From: Eumeta japonica
Taxonomy: Eukaryota > Arthropoda > Insecta > Lepidoptera > Psychidae
Length of the DNA: 64,000 nucleotides
Direction: 5' to 3'
NCBI GenBank assembly: GCA_005406025.1
Contig: BGZK01000084.1
Span: 1 to 64,000, forward strand
Shown here: in pieces, positions 24,501 through 32,907 of the stretch
Layout: every line of letters starts with the position of its first letter
Position numbering within the stretch: the stretch's first letter is position 1
Position numbers and translations under genes: made by a program
The notes under the pieces: generated by a model
What the model was told of the DNA's origin: nothing
The model's database searches: none
The model's input: only the letters and a program-made list of their open reading frames with translations

Positions 24501-27500
24501 TCAAAGCAAAATAGTGTTTATAATTAAGGAATAATGATCTAAATAAATTTGCATTTTCAATTTATGTTATGAAATTGAGATTGAAGATGAGATTCGGCCA
24601 ACTAGTAGTAGTGAACAAAATATTTGTTCCATTTTTTTCCATTCTGTGCAGGTACATCCAGCAGCTTTATTTTTGCAGATGGCTTATATATCTACTTTGT
24701 TTTATCAAAATTTGGTCTAGAGTGTGATACTGACTTTCACCTGTTATTCTATTGTAACATTAATAAAGTTGGATTTGTTGTTTAACATCAGCTGTCATTT
24801 ATCATGAAATCTAACTGAATAAGCATTGATAGTGTTTTATTTTATTATTTATCATTTGAATTGGGGAAATATTGTAATATATTTGTAATATATGATGTAC
24901 AAATCAATGAAATAAATTACAGTCACTTCAATTTGAAGATGGATATTTGCAGATGTATGGCAATTCAGCTGTTTTAACCTATTTTTAAATCATAAAATAC
25001 TCTAATTTATGTGGAAAAATTGCATATAGGATGTTTTTCCATTATTTTGTCAATGTATTTGTTCACCTTTAAGAATAATCTTCACAAATAAAACCTTTAT
25101 ATTCTTTATAAGGCTTTAGCCGCTCTCAGAGCATCGTTGAAACCAGAGTCTAGAGCATTGGCATTCCTGGCTGACGAAGTAGAGAAGCTGGCTGGGGAGC
25201 GAAGACGTTTAGAGGCTCATTTAGCTCGCACTGATACTTGGGCCGATCACCTAGGCTGTTGGCGGGCGACCGTGAGCAGTGCAGAGGTTCAGTGCTAAAA
25301 TTGTTTGAATTTCATGATTAATATAGAAAGCTTTAAGTTTTGGAGTTTTCAATTTAGAAGGTATACCATCAAAATATTTTCACCACAAGAAGTTTTTATG
25401 TACACATTTTACATTTTTGGATATTAATATTAATTATTGTTAATTAAAAAAAAAACAAATGTTTATTTTTAATCTTTAATAAATATGATATTTTTAATTT
25501 GAATCATACTGAGCTTTTTTCTTCAATTATTAAGATAAAATTTAATCAAGATTTAGTCTCGAAACAAAGCAAATAATGTAATTTATCAAGTCATTCTTTT
25601 CTGCAATTTATTTCAGAGGTAACATAGTACCGTAATATTACCTTATAAATTGAATATAAATGAAATAAGTAATTAAATGTTCTCACAAGAGAAATACTAC
25701 TTTATTATTTAAATGATACTGATAAGCACCTGAATAATCTTCATTAAAATGTATTTTATGTACAGGTTATCGATGAGTCCAAACTACCTCAATTTGTTAT
25801 TGTTGTGCACATGGCAGAAGATGAACCAGTGAATGCAGACAGACCTGAAGGTATCACGACAGGTTGGGTGCTGTTTAGAACCTTGAATGAATTCCAAGTA
25901 AATATTCATTTTAACTATAATTATTCATTCTACTTTTGCGCATGGTTGAACCAACCTAGTCATTTTGTAAGATAACAGATATTACTTCAATTTTGTATTA
26001 ATTTATTTTAAAATGCAAGAATATGTAGACTTTTAGATACAAATAGAAAAACAATGCAAATAATAAATGAATTTATTGCTGTTACATCAGGTTTTAATTT
26101 AGTAATACTATTTTGCAGGAATTACACAGAAAGTTAAGACCAATGTGTGCAGAGCTAAAAAATTTGGAGTTACCTTCTAATTCATTTAAATCTCTTTTTG
26201 GTAAAAATGATAAAAATTCTCTAGAGAAAGCTAAAACATTAATACAAAAATATTTAGAGGTGAGTGCTTCATCAAATTTTATCATTAACCTTTGTTTATA
26301 TTATAAAAAAAGTGTTTTTTATTTGAACATATTTTTTACAGTTTGTCTTAGAAGATGACAGACTGAATCAAAGTGAAGCTTTATATTCATTTTTAAACCC
26401 AAGTTCTGAATATTTAAAACAAGGCGATTTGCCAAAAAAGACGCGATTCTCATTTTCAACACTATTTAAAAGGTAAATTTGTATTTAGATATTTTTTAAT
26501 GTAGCTTTATCATGAAGAATTTGGTAGTTCAATATTATAACAAAAACAAATTTCAGCTCAAGTAGTGAAGCCACAAACCGTTCTTCACAAGAAAGAGAAG
26601 CCTGTATTAGGGAGTCAGCTGATGAAGAAGAGATGTCATTGTACTTAGATGGAAATGGTGCAGACTCAATGAACAAAAACATGACTGGGTCATTGCGCGG
26701 TAATTTTAATAAATCTTAAAACAATCAATGTAGACTTGGCCACATCATTAGATAAATGTGTGTATTATGTTACTGGTATATGAGGGGGTCAAACTCTCTG
26801 ATTTTTTTTTAACTTGTATATTAATGTCATTTCATGCATATTTCAATTTTGCTGGGACTATAAAAACATTGATGAACTAGAAATACATGATTTCAAATAA
26901 AATTAAAAGCCTTAATTCATTCATTCATTTTATCATTCATTCAGTTGCATATGTGAACTTTTTAGATAAGTTACATAGACAGTTTTGGCCTTTTTTAATA
27001 AAAATGTTCTTAATGCAATTTAGAGATGATTATTTACAATGAAGATAACAATAACGTTATAATTTAAACATGGAGACTATTATGAATATTCTTAACACCT
27101 ATCAATCATTAATAAAGTATTACTAAAAAATATTTATGATCACACTGGTCAATCGAGCAATATTGTAGTTTGTTGTAGAATTTTGGTTAAATTCAAGACA
27201 TGTATACCTTCTGCTACCTGTGCACTTTTTCATAATTGTTCAGATCTCTAGAGGCTAGGTGGTCTGCGGTTATATGGATATGTAGTGGAAAAGCTATATG
27301 ATTAAAATATCAATTTTCTTCTAAAATATTAAATTAAATATTCTAAGGTTTTATCATTTTGACCCTCCTGGTAAAGTTATTACAATGCATCTCCTCTTGT
27401 TATTTTTTAATCGCAGGTACAAAAAATGAAATTTTTTCTGTTACTGTTTAAAAAAAATTACAAAGTATGCCATTGTCTAAAGAAATTTTGTTATAAATAT

Positions 27501-30500
27501 ATAGGTGTTTTATAAAATGTTTAAATGAATCAAGTTAGGAAAGTTGCGCTTATTGTATGACATAGTAGGACAAATTGAATTTAAAAGGAGTATGAATTAT
27601 TTTTCAATAACATTAAGCGACTCTATATTATTGTATTAAAAATAAATGTTTTATTGCTTACCTATATTATTTGACCTTAGAGTTAGCAGAGCTCTAATCA
27701 CAATACATCCTGTAAAATTTATGTACAGGTTTGAGTGCTGGTAGTGAAGAGCGCGATAGTATCGCAGAACCGTTGTATGCATTGCTCAGTGAAGTGTTCG
27801 ACATGCGTGGAGTGTTCAAATGGCTTAGAAAGACATTAGTTACTTTTGTACAAATAACTTATGGCCGTACCATAAACAGGTAAAAATTCTATTTGAATCA
27901 TAATAAAAAAGTTATTACTGTATTGCTGTTAATAGAAAATAATTTATCATAGCATGTAATTACTATACTATAGCAGGCAATGGCAGGAGGTTTTCTATTT
28001 TATAATATTACGTGAAATTCATCAATGAATTAATAATGGAACTCTACAGTTCAATTCTTTCTTCAGAAAAAGGGACAGTATTATTAATATTAGTATTAAA
28101 CTTAGGGATTATTTTCTTGCTGTTCTATTTTTTGTAATCTATTTAATAACTTGTATTTTATCAAATTCTTAAGAATTCGCATAACATTATTAATGAACCG
28201 AAAGAGATTAAAAAACGTTGCTGGCATGAAATCAAAGAAACTCGATGTTTCCTCTATTTAAGAAGGAAGCTTACATGGCACTTGAAAAAAAAATTAAGAA
28301 AAAATAAATCTAAAATAACGATTCAGTTTCAGCTCATTATAATACTACCTGAGCTATAGTATTGCTTTTCTATTGGAACCACTTAGGATTTGGATACCTT
28401 TTTATATTAAATCTACATGATATTCCAGTCAGTGCCCACAACAATCAAGCTCACGACCGTGGTTTTTTTCCACCATAAACCCAAGTAGAACGGACTATGA
28501 AGTGTTCTAACCATTGATGTTAACATTAAAAATGGCGAGCTTGATAATAGTTCAGAAACTTAAGAGGTTATGTTATAATCTTTAACCTTAATTTAATAAT
28601 AAACTTTTGATAAATAATTATTTATCAACTTGATTTATATTTAAAAAATACACAATTTAATTTTTATATTTTATTTTAGTGGAATATTTAAATAATCTGT
28701 ATTTAAACATAATCAAAATATCGTATGTGGCGATGGTTGGATATTTTTATTTATAATGAACATTATTTATTAATTAAGCTAAGTTATGTTAGACATGTGA
28801 AAAAAATGTATATAAATGTACATTAAAAATGTTTAACATAATTATATTTACTTGTAGCCGTACGTCGAGCATCTGCTTGAGAAACAATAGGCTATACTAA
28901 AATAAGTGTTTTTTTTCTGGCGCCATCTTTAACTTTTAAAAATTGCGCCAAATTTCTCAACTTCACTTCTATCCATATGAATGGGTCGTTGTGAGCTCGG
29001 CGTGACCGAAAATAATGACGTCATGAGTGACATTTTCGGCCGCTAGCATAACGACCGCGGTCGTTATTAGGAACGTCTGGAGGACTATTTTGATCGTTGT
29101 GAACGCTTAGTGAAATGCACCGCTAATAGTACTTGACGAGCATCAGTTTATCATTATATTGAAAATACAAACCGATCTAAAACGAACAATCATTGAAGCA
29201 TACAAAAAAAAGATAAATGTGTCTAATATTGGAATTACAGACAAATCAAGGAGACAATATCATGGTTATTCTCTGAGCAAATGCTTCACTATTATGTCAG
29301 CGTGGTGCTTAAGTTATGGTGGCCCGGCGGAGTATTATCAAAGTCAACAGACAACAGGAACACGATGGACAAAGGTTTGTAAAATACATTGAAAACTATA
29401 ACATTTGACATTTTTTATTGCATTTGACATTTTATATCATGCTCTTGACTCAGTCCTGTTATCGACTCCGGTTCCACTGTCTATTCTGATCCCAGATTTA
29501 TTTTCTGTTTCTACCCTAATCTTATCCTCGATTCCGGTCTCGGTTCTGCTTTCATTTCTACCACTGGTCCCAATCTCTGCCCTGATCTGATATCCCTCAA
29601 TATCGATTCCGATCATTAATGATACCGATTAAGTGCCCCGTTATTTTATATTATTATTATACTATTATTATAGTGTCAGTCAGAATGGCGGTACAAGGTC
29701 CGCATTTAGGAAGCTGTAGCTTTAGTGCTTAATCAACATTTGTAAGTATTAAATGTTGAAATCCCTTAATGGATTTTAATATAACTTGGAAAGTGTTATA
29801 AAATCCTTACTAATTATAAATGCGAAAGTAATTCTGTCTGTCTGTTATCTCTTTATGCTTAAATTGCTAAACTATTTAGATGAAATTCAGTATGGAAATA
29901 GTTTGAGTCTCGGGAAAGGACATAGCATGCTTTTTGTTATTTGTATGTCTCTTCTTTTTTACATATTTCCATAGCTTAACAATAGTTAAATTAATTTTAA
30001 TAAACTTGAATGTAATTAATAGAGCATGCTATTTTTTCATATACAAGCCACTTTTTGTTTATCTTTTTAACTGTTTGTTTGTATGTCTACTTAATGACAA
30101 CCGATTTTAATTAAATTTAGAAATTCATTGTTATATAAAATGTAGGTTCTGTTTATTTCTTTGAATGTTTATTTGTATGGCTCCTTATATAGAAAATCAT
30201 TGATTTTATTTTATTCTGTCAGCCATACTTGTTCTTTGCTTTTTTAGAGAAGGAGTGATGCTAGAATAGGCAGGCTATGAGGATTGAGAGGGAGGCGGGA
30301 GAGTGAGATACGGTGTGAGAGGGTGTAGTAGAGCGAAATTCGATTGTAACTATACGATTAATAGTAATGGTTTAATAATAAGAAAATTTATAGTAAATTA
30401 AAACAAACTGCAGTTCTTTCACTGCGTTTATTGAATATTATATTCTATTAATAAAATATCACAAATGTAATACTTTATATTTGGTTTTTGTAATCCGATC

Positions 30501-32907
30501 AGGCATAAAAAGCTGGACAGACTTAGGTGAAATTTAGCACACAAATAAAATATTTTTAATACTATATGAATGATATTTTATACCTCCCACTAATATGTTT
30601 CTGTGCAATAATTAATAGGAAACTGGAATCAATATCGAATTTGGAATTGATATCATAATCAAGAGCGATAGTAATTACAATCAAACACATAATTGCATAA
30701 ATGATAGGCTGTTGTGATTTCCTTAAAGGGTCTGCCTATTTCTTTGTCTGGGCTAATTTCTGAAAGGGTGGAACAGGTTTTAATAAACTTTGAATAGAAG
30801 TAAATTACCTACTGAAATAACAAATAGGAAAATTTTTATTTATCTGTCTATATTAATATATAAAATTGTACATACAATATTTTTATACCATTTTTCCTAA
30901 ATATTTATTTCATGAAGCAGTTGATCTAAATTTATCATCCTTAAATTTTACTCTTGAGTATGGATATGCAGATTAATAAAATGGTTGTTTACATGGTATG
31001 TTTGTTTTCATAGAATAAAATGATCTTCAATTAATATGTATTTCGTTCATTTACATTGCATGCCAAAGTCATGCATCCGATTATTGAAACTGGTGATATT
31101 TTGTACATGCGAATGGGAATGTTAAAAGAAATACCCAACCTGATTTCATATGTGTATTTATTCTATTGAACCGAAATATTGGACCGACCCTAAAAATTCC
31201 TCTACTAATGAGAAGCTTCTCTAGGAAAATAGACTATTAACCTTAGCTACATATTTGTGCTGTTATAGACATTACAAATTCTTTTACTTTTAAAATTTAA
31301 ATATGATAAAGCCTAAATTTACAAATGGAGTAAATCTCCAGATTTGTCTCAATCAATATATTAATCGTTAGCAGAATTGAAATGGAAATCGAGATGGGAA
31401 GCAGAATGAAGAGTTGAAACTGGGAAGAATGGAAATAGAGACAGAAAAAAGTGAAAAAACCGGCCAAGCATATGTCAGATCATGCTCACTCTAGAGTTTA
31501 GAACCTGTTTACTAGACAGAAATGCACTATGGATGTAAAAAACTATGTTGTTACATTTTTTCTGTTTCCGCACAGAATAGTTATAAGCATTATAGTCGCT
31601 TACAACATAAGTTGTTCAGTTCATTTAAAAGATTGTTTTCCTGTTCACACAGAACATACGCGTGTAATGGCCCACCAGCAGTTGTCAGAGTTCGTGTCAG
31701 GAGCTCTCTCGTCCTTGGTGGGGGCGCCTGCGGCTAGTCGAGGCGCCGACAAACTTTTTCACACCTTACAAAATACCACACACAATAAACAACTTTTTTA
31801 TGTAAGTCTGCATTGGTCTATATTAAGTCTCTTTTTAATTAAACATTTTATACAATGCGACAGATTGCGAATAAAGGTACTTGCAAATTTTATTTTTATA
31901 ATAAACTATTACCATTATAAATTCACGACTATTCCCAGAAGGGTACAAAACTAGAGATTTCCACATGGCACGTTCTTTGCATTTCTCTCTTGCTCACAGA
32001 TATGAATAAATCCTTTCATGCAAGTTCATTTTATCGGATACTTACAATTCAGCCTTTTTTTAATATGCCACCAATTTGACTAGTTGTAAATCCTAATACA
32101 AATTATGTACAAAATAATTTTATTTTGTGTTTTGTATTGAAAAAAAAAAACATTTAAGAATTCTGAGTCCATCGCCTTTTATGTGTATGCGGTTGTAAGA
32201 TATGGGATATTGTAGTATCGTCTGATAGGCGAAAATAAGTATTGTTCTGTAATTAGCACCATAGTTCCTTTTTCTCGCTTGCATAACGCATATTTTAAAT
32301 ATTACATTTTACAACTTTTCTGGTGAGTTGCATGGAAAAAAGGGCTAATTATAAAAATAAACATAAGATTTGCCAGATAATTTATAGACAATGTCAAATT
32401 TTATAGTTAATACTTACGATTTTTTTCCTTTTGGTCTAACTCGCCATTAATGTATTGGAGAAAATTATATACTACTTAATATGTTTTTATAAGTATGAAA
32501 CGTTATTACTGATAACCAATTTTCAGTTATAATCACTAAATTCCTTAAATTTAAACAATCTCATTACTATCATGCTCATATATTAAAGGTAGATTTATCC
32601 TGCTGTTTCTCTTCTAAGTTGCTTGAGTCCCCACAATTTCTTTTATGATCATCACAATAAAATTCTTAATGTTATCGAAATGAAACGGATAAAACGATAG
32701 ACTTGCAAAATTAAAATGTCAGTATAGTTTGTAGATAATAATCAAATTGGATTTGTTTAAGCCAATAGTAAAAGTTGCTGTGTGAGTGTGCAAAGTTATA
32801 ATATAGTATATAACATGATTATTATAAAGCTTTTTTTGTTATAGGAACTATTTGAGCTACTTTTACTGGAAGTGTTTCCAGAACTGAAAAGATACAACAG
32901 GTTATAA
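12306..32907 (+). CDS. SNX25: Sorting nexin 25 / snazarus homologue, whole gene (17 exons)
   Basis: Spliced from 17 exons, the product is about 960 residues: N-terminal hydrophobic segment, PXA domain, RGS-like domain, coiled-coil linker, PX domain and C-terminal nexin domain. That order is diagnostic of the SNX13/14/19/25 group. Individual phrases (EDYIRLINN, KKYITQLTIAKEECE, KYYPSFLLSEQYK, YGRTINRQI, SEQMLHYY) align with vertebrate SNX25 rather than SNX13 or SNX14. Drosophila snazarus, the fly orthologue, is an ER-anchored protein that tethers ER to the plasma membrane and lipid droplets in fat body, with PX binding phosphoinositides. All internal splice sites are GT-AG and phases agree at every junction. 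Exon 1 is uncertain (two competing frames). The gene is convergent with the uncharacterised exons at 36 kb. Confidence 0.9.
12709..13016 (+). CDS. SNX25: SNX25 exon 2 (start of PXA domain)
   Basis: The acceptor TTTCAG|GAAGAC is phase 0. It encodes EDLNTWLQCSKRTHLPIIFG, then LLDLILRDFVTQWL: the first helices of the PXA domain, a lipid-associated module found in ER-anchored sorting nexins. The donor GC|GTGAGT leaves phase 2. The alternative read-through stops at once (TGA at 13018). Confidence 0.9.
14946..15118 (+). CDS. SNX25: SNX25 exon 3 (PXA domain)
   Basis: The acceptor TTTTTTTAG|ACTGG pairs with phase 2 of exon 2 to give ALELNQPPMF, then LRQVSELLVMFLLPQ and LIIETLACK. It corresponds to the vertebrate segment RFLQTCSRVLVFCLLP. 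The donor AAAA|GTAAGT is phase 1. Splicing directly from exon 2 keeps the frame without the 52-nt exon-like stretch at 13149. Confidence 0.9.
15386..15572 (+). CDS. SNX25: SNX25 exon 4 (end of PXA domain)
   Basis: The acceptor TTTTTCAG|TTTTACG (phase 1) continues ILRPAIDIVTEPDYINQ, then HEYAKTFEDYIRLINN, matching the conserved PDYINQ and YEDFIKLIN of SNX25. The donor AAG|GTATAA is phase 2. Confidence 0.9.
15790..16036 (+). CDS. SNX25: SNX25 exon 5 (PXA-RGS linker)
   Basis: The acceptor TTTTGCAG|ATATG completes arginine and continues YDIVTQIMQATTLQNVKRA, then KKLKKYITQLTIAKEECEA, the charged linker before the RGS domain. The donor AAA|GTAAGA is phase 0. Confidence 0.9.
16190..17157 (-). mobile_element. 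Mariner fossil in SNX25 intron 5
   Basis: On the minus strand, transposase words appear in order. There is a start-like MSESNIEIRYILKFYY at 16,974, a helix-turn-helix region around YDIAEELGID, and the conserved linker ELTERNLMNRVLICNSLLK in a 84-codon frame ending at 16,537. After that comes an HHDNSRPH-like catalytic block on the remaining sequence toward 16,200. Stops and frameshifts break the frame throughout. The 5' terminus near 17,157 reads (complement) TTAGGTCCGTGAAAAGG and matches the terminus of the copy at 57,974. The 3' inverted repeat is not recognisable. Confidence 0.75.
17599..17865 (-). other. Unassigned 88-codon frame in SNX25 intron 5
   Basis: The frame is antisense to SNX25. 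It is less AT-rich than its surroundings and has unusually protein-like wording (SATLNWLQMMYHGGITLPDL, then PPSYFTPLKIIGEEL). No start or domain is identifiable. It may be a fragment of a transposon or a retrocopy. Confidence 0.3.
18284..18493 (+). CDS. SNX25: SNX25 exon 6 (RGS domain, first half)
   Basis: The acceptor ATTTCAG|ACTTTG is phase 0. It encodes LPLHKVLESVIGRRYLSMF, then GLVGFWVAVEELRH: helices of the RGS-like fold. In SNX25 this domain resembles G-protein regulators, though GTPase-activating activity is not certain. The donor AAG|GTATGA is phase 0. Confidence 0.92.
18770..19340. mobile_element. Tigger/pogo-like non-autonomous element in SNX25 intron 6
   Basis: The left end CAGTAGAACCTCGATAA and the right end (complement CAGTTGAACCTCGACAAG) form the classical Tigger/pogo inverted terminus, with TA on both sides (18768-18769, 19341-19342). 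Subterminal copies of CCTCTATAACTTAAAA recur inside at both ends. A short remnant reading MSSKRKLTTLAYADK near 19,160 resembles a Tigger transposase start, so this is probably an internal-deletion derivative of an autonomous element. Confidence 0.85.
19862..19903. repeat. Perfect 42-bp palindrome in SNX25 intron 6
   Basis: Twenty-one bases (CAATTTGTTCACAGTATTATT) are followed with no spacer by their exact reverse complement. Pairing ends sharply at both sides. The palindrome could extrude a cruciform or, in pre-mRNA, form a 21-bp hairpin. Confidence 0.95.
20153..20316. mobile_element. hAT-type MITE in SNX25 intron 6
   Basis: The termini CATATGTGGGCAAC and (complement) CAGGTATGGGCAAC match the GTGGGCAA-type ends of hAT elements. 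A perfect 8-bp duplication CTATAGAT abuts both ends (20145-20152 and 20317-20324), the diagnostic hAT target-site length. At 164 bp it has no coding capacity. Confidence 0.85.
20968..21145 (+). CDS. SNX25: SNX25 exon 7 (RGS domain, second half)
   Basis: The acceptor CTTACAG|GACACA is phase 0. It encodes DTRKRMEAFLLGDKGPEVFF, then QEKYYPSFLLSEQYKLLM, matching the vertebrate RYYPSFIVSDLYEKLL. The donor AAAG|GTATGT is phase 1. Confidence 0.9.
21716..21960. repeat. Degenerate GATTCC/GATTCT hexamer array in SNX25 intron 7
   Basis: Many imperfect TCCGATTC and TCTGATC units occur in tandem, diverged enough to leave open arginine/serine/threonine-like frames on both strands. Similar arrays lie at 29,449-29,625 and 57,417-57,552. 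Confidence 0.7.
22877..23288. mobile_element. Long-terminal-inverted-repeat element, copy 2, in SNX25 intron 7
   Basis: The left end AATCGATCATGCATCTTTCC is repeated inverted at the right end (GATGCATGATCAATT to 23288), with the TGGCAAAGTTGTTCTAAAAA arm inside. It is the same family as 8768-9663 but about 410 bp long, with a different, less CpG-rich interior. No coding capacity. Confidence 0.7.
23636..23784 (+). CDS. SNX25: SNX25 exon 8 (linker and coiled coil)
   Basis: The acceptor AATGCAG|AACGTT is the only nearby AG that fits phase 1 of exon 7, giving ERSPIEDRQLSNDSVSSAES and then YARRKLDQLQERHNNKTQ. The serine/acid-rich part is unstructured; the end begins a helical coil. Upstream AGs give the wrong phase or a stop. 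The donor CAG|GTTATC is phase 0. Confidence 0.75.
24211..24264. repeat. (TACA)n(TGTA)n self-complementary microsatellite
   Basis: A run of TACA units is followed by TATA and then TGTA units, so the array is one long imperfect palindrome, in SNX25 intron 8. Confidence 0.9.
25113..25286 (+). CDS. SNX25: SNX25 exon 9 (coiled coil before PX)
   Basis: The acceptor TTTATAAG|GCTTTA is phase 0 and the exon is exactly 58 codons. It encodes ALAALRASLKPESRALAFLA, then EKLAGERRRLEAHLARTD and HLGCWRATVSSAE, matching the vertebrate heptad-rich segment ending ARTDWWCENLGMWKASI. It is noticeably more GC-rich than its neighbours. The donor GAG|GTTCAG is weak. Confidence 0.88.
25766..25897 (+). CDS. SNX25: SNX25 exon 10 (PX domain)
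   Basis: The acceptor TGTACAG|GTTATC is phase 0; 44 codons begin VIDESKLPQFVIVVHMAEDE and end TTGWVLFRTLNEFQ. The FRTLNEF turn corresponds to the basic loop (R-R-x-S/N-D/E-F) of PX phosphoinositide-binding domains. The donor CAA|GTAAAT is phase 0. Confidence 0.92.
26119..26259 (+). CDS. SNX25: SNX25 exon 11 (PX domain)
   Basis: The acceptor TTTTGCAG|GAATTA is phase 0. It encodes ELHRKLRPMCAELKNLELPS, then KAKTLIQKYLE, the PX helix-proline-loop-helix segment. The donor GAG|GTGAGT is phase 0. Confidence 0.92.
26342..26472 (+). CDS. SNX25: SNX25 exon 12 (end of PX domain)
   Basis: The acceptor TTTTACAG|TTTGTC is phase 0. It encodes FVLEDDRLNQSEALYSFLNP, then SSEYLKQGDLPKK, matching the vertebrate DERLCQSEALYAFLSPSPDYLK. 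Only an 82-bp intron separates it from exon 11. The donor AG|GTAAAT is phase 2. Confidence 0.92.
26557..26699 (+). CDS. SNX25: SNX25 exon 13 (acidic linker)
   Basis: The acceptor ATTTCAG|CTCAAG completes serine and continues SSEATNRSSQEREACIRES, then DEEEMSLYLDGNG. It is the low-complexity acidic linker between the PX and nexin-C domains. The donor CGCG|GTAATT is phase 1. Confidence 0.9.
27729..27879 (+). CDS. SNX25: SNX25 exon 14 (start of nexin-C domain)
   Basis: The acceptor TGTACAG|GTTTGA is phase 1. It encodes EPLYALLSEVFDMRGVFKWL, then KTLVTFVQITYGRTINR, almost word for word the vertebrate nexin-C start. The donor AACAG|GTAAAA is phase 2. Confidence 0.93.
29016..29023. promoter_or_regulatory. 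Consensus CRE/ATF octamer in SNX25 intron 14
   Basis: TGACGTCA lies between the inverted repeats CCGAAAAT and ATTTTCGG, about 220 bp upstream of exon 15 and next to a perfect 20-bp palindrome (29048-29067, ATAACGACCG and its complement). The surrounding 270 bp are much less AT-rich than the rest of the intron. A regulatory role is inference only. Confidence 0.35.
29241..29374 (+). CDS. SNX25: SNX25 exon 15 (nexin-C domain)
   Basis: The acceptor ATTACAG|ACAAAT completes arginine, then QIKETISWLFSEQMLHYYVS and LWWPGGVLSKSTDN follow. It matches the vertebrate RQIRDTVSWIFSEQML and FWPNGKLA. The longer open frame over this stretch is in a different register and is a decoy. The donor AAAG|GTTTGT is phase 1. 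Confidence 0.92.
29449..29625. repeat. Degenerate GATTCC/GATCCC hexamer array in SNX25 intron 15
   Basis: Imperfect tandem units such as TCGATTCCGGTCTCGGTTC. Related to the arrays at 21.7 and 57.4 kb. Confidence 0.65.
29805..29950 (+). repeat. Dispersed lepidopteran repeat (ATAAATGCGAAAGTA family)
   Basis: Contains ATAAATGCGAAAGTAATTC, TCTGTCTGTCTG, then GATGAAATTCAGTATGG and GAAAGGACATA, in the order seen in an abundant moth/butterfly repeat often classed with Helitron-like elements. I recognise it from wording only. A 3' end of similar type is at 47.9-48.15 kb. Confidence 0.55.
31653..31801 (+). CDS. SNX25: SNX25 exon 16 (nexin-C domain)
   Basis: The acceptor CACACAG|AACATA is phase 1. 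It encodes HTRVMAHQQLSEFVSGALSS, then LFHTLQNTTHNKQLFY, matching the vertebrate KIFNALQETRANKHLLY. It is GC-richer than the intron. The donor TAT|GTAAGT is phase 0. Confidence 0.92.
32845..32907 (+). CDS. SNX25: SNX25 exon 17 (C terminus)
   Basis: The acceptor TTGTTATAG|GAACTA is phase 0. It encodes ELFELLLLEVFPELKRYNRL, then TAA at 32905-32907, corresponding to the vertebrate ELLLIELCPEL close to its C terminus. Confidence 0.92.
   Translation, partial: ELFELLLLEVFPELKRYNRL

Noticed and set aside
29159..29392. 77-codon frame over SNX25 exon 15
   Set aside because: It is in a different register from the true exon, whose homology and phases are unambiguous.
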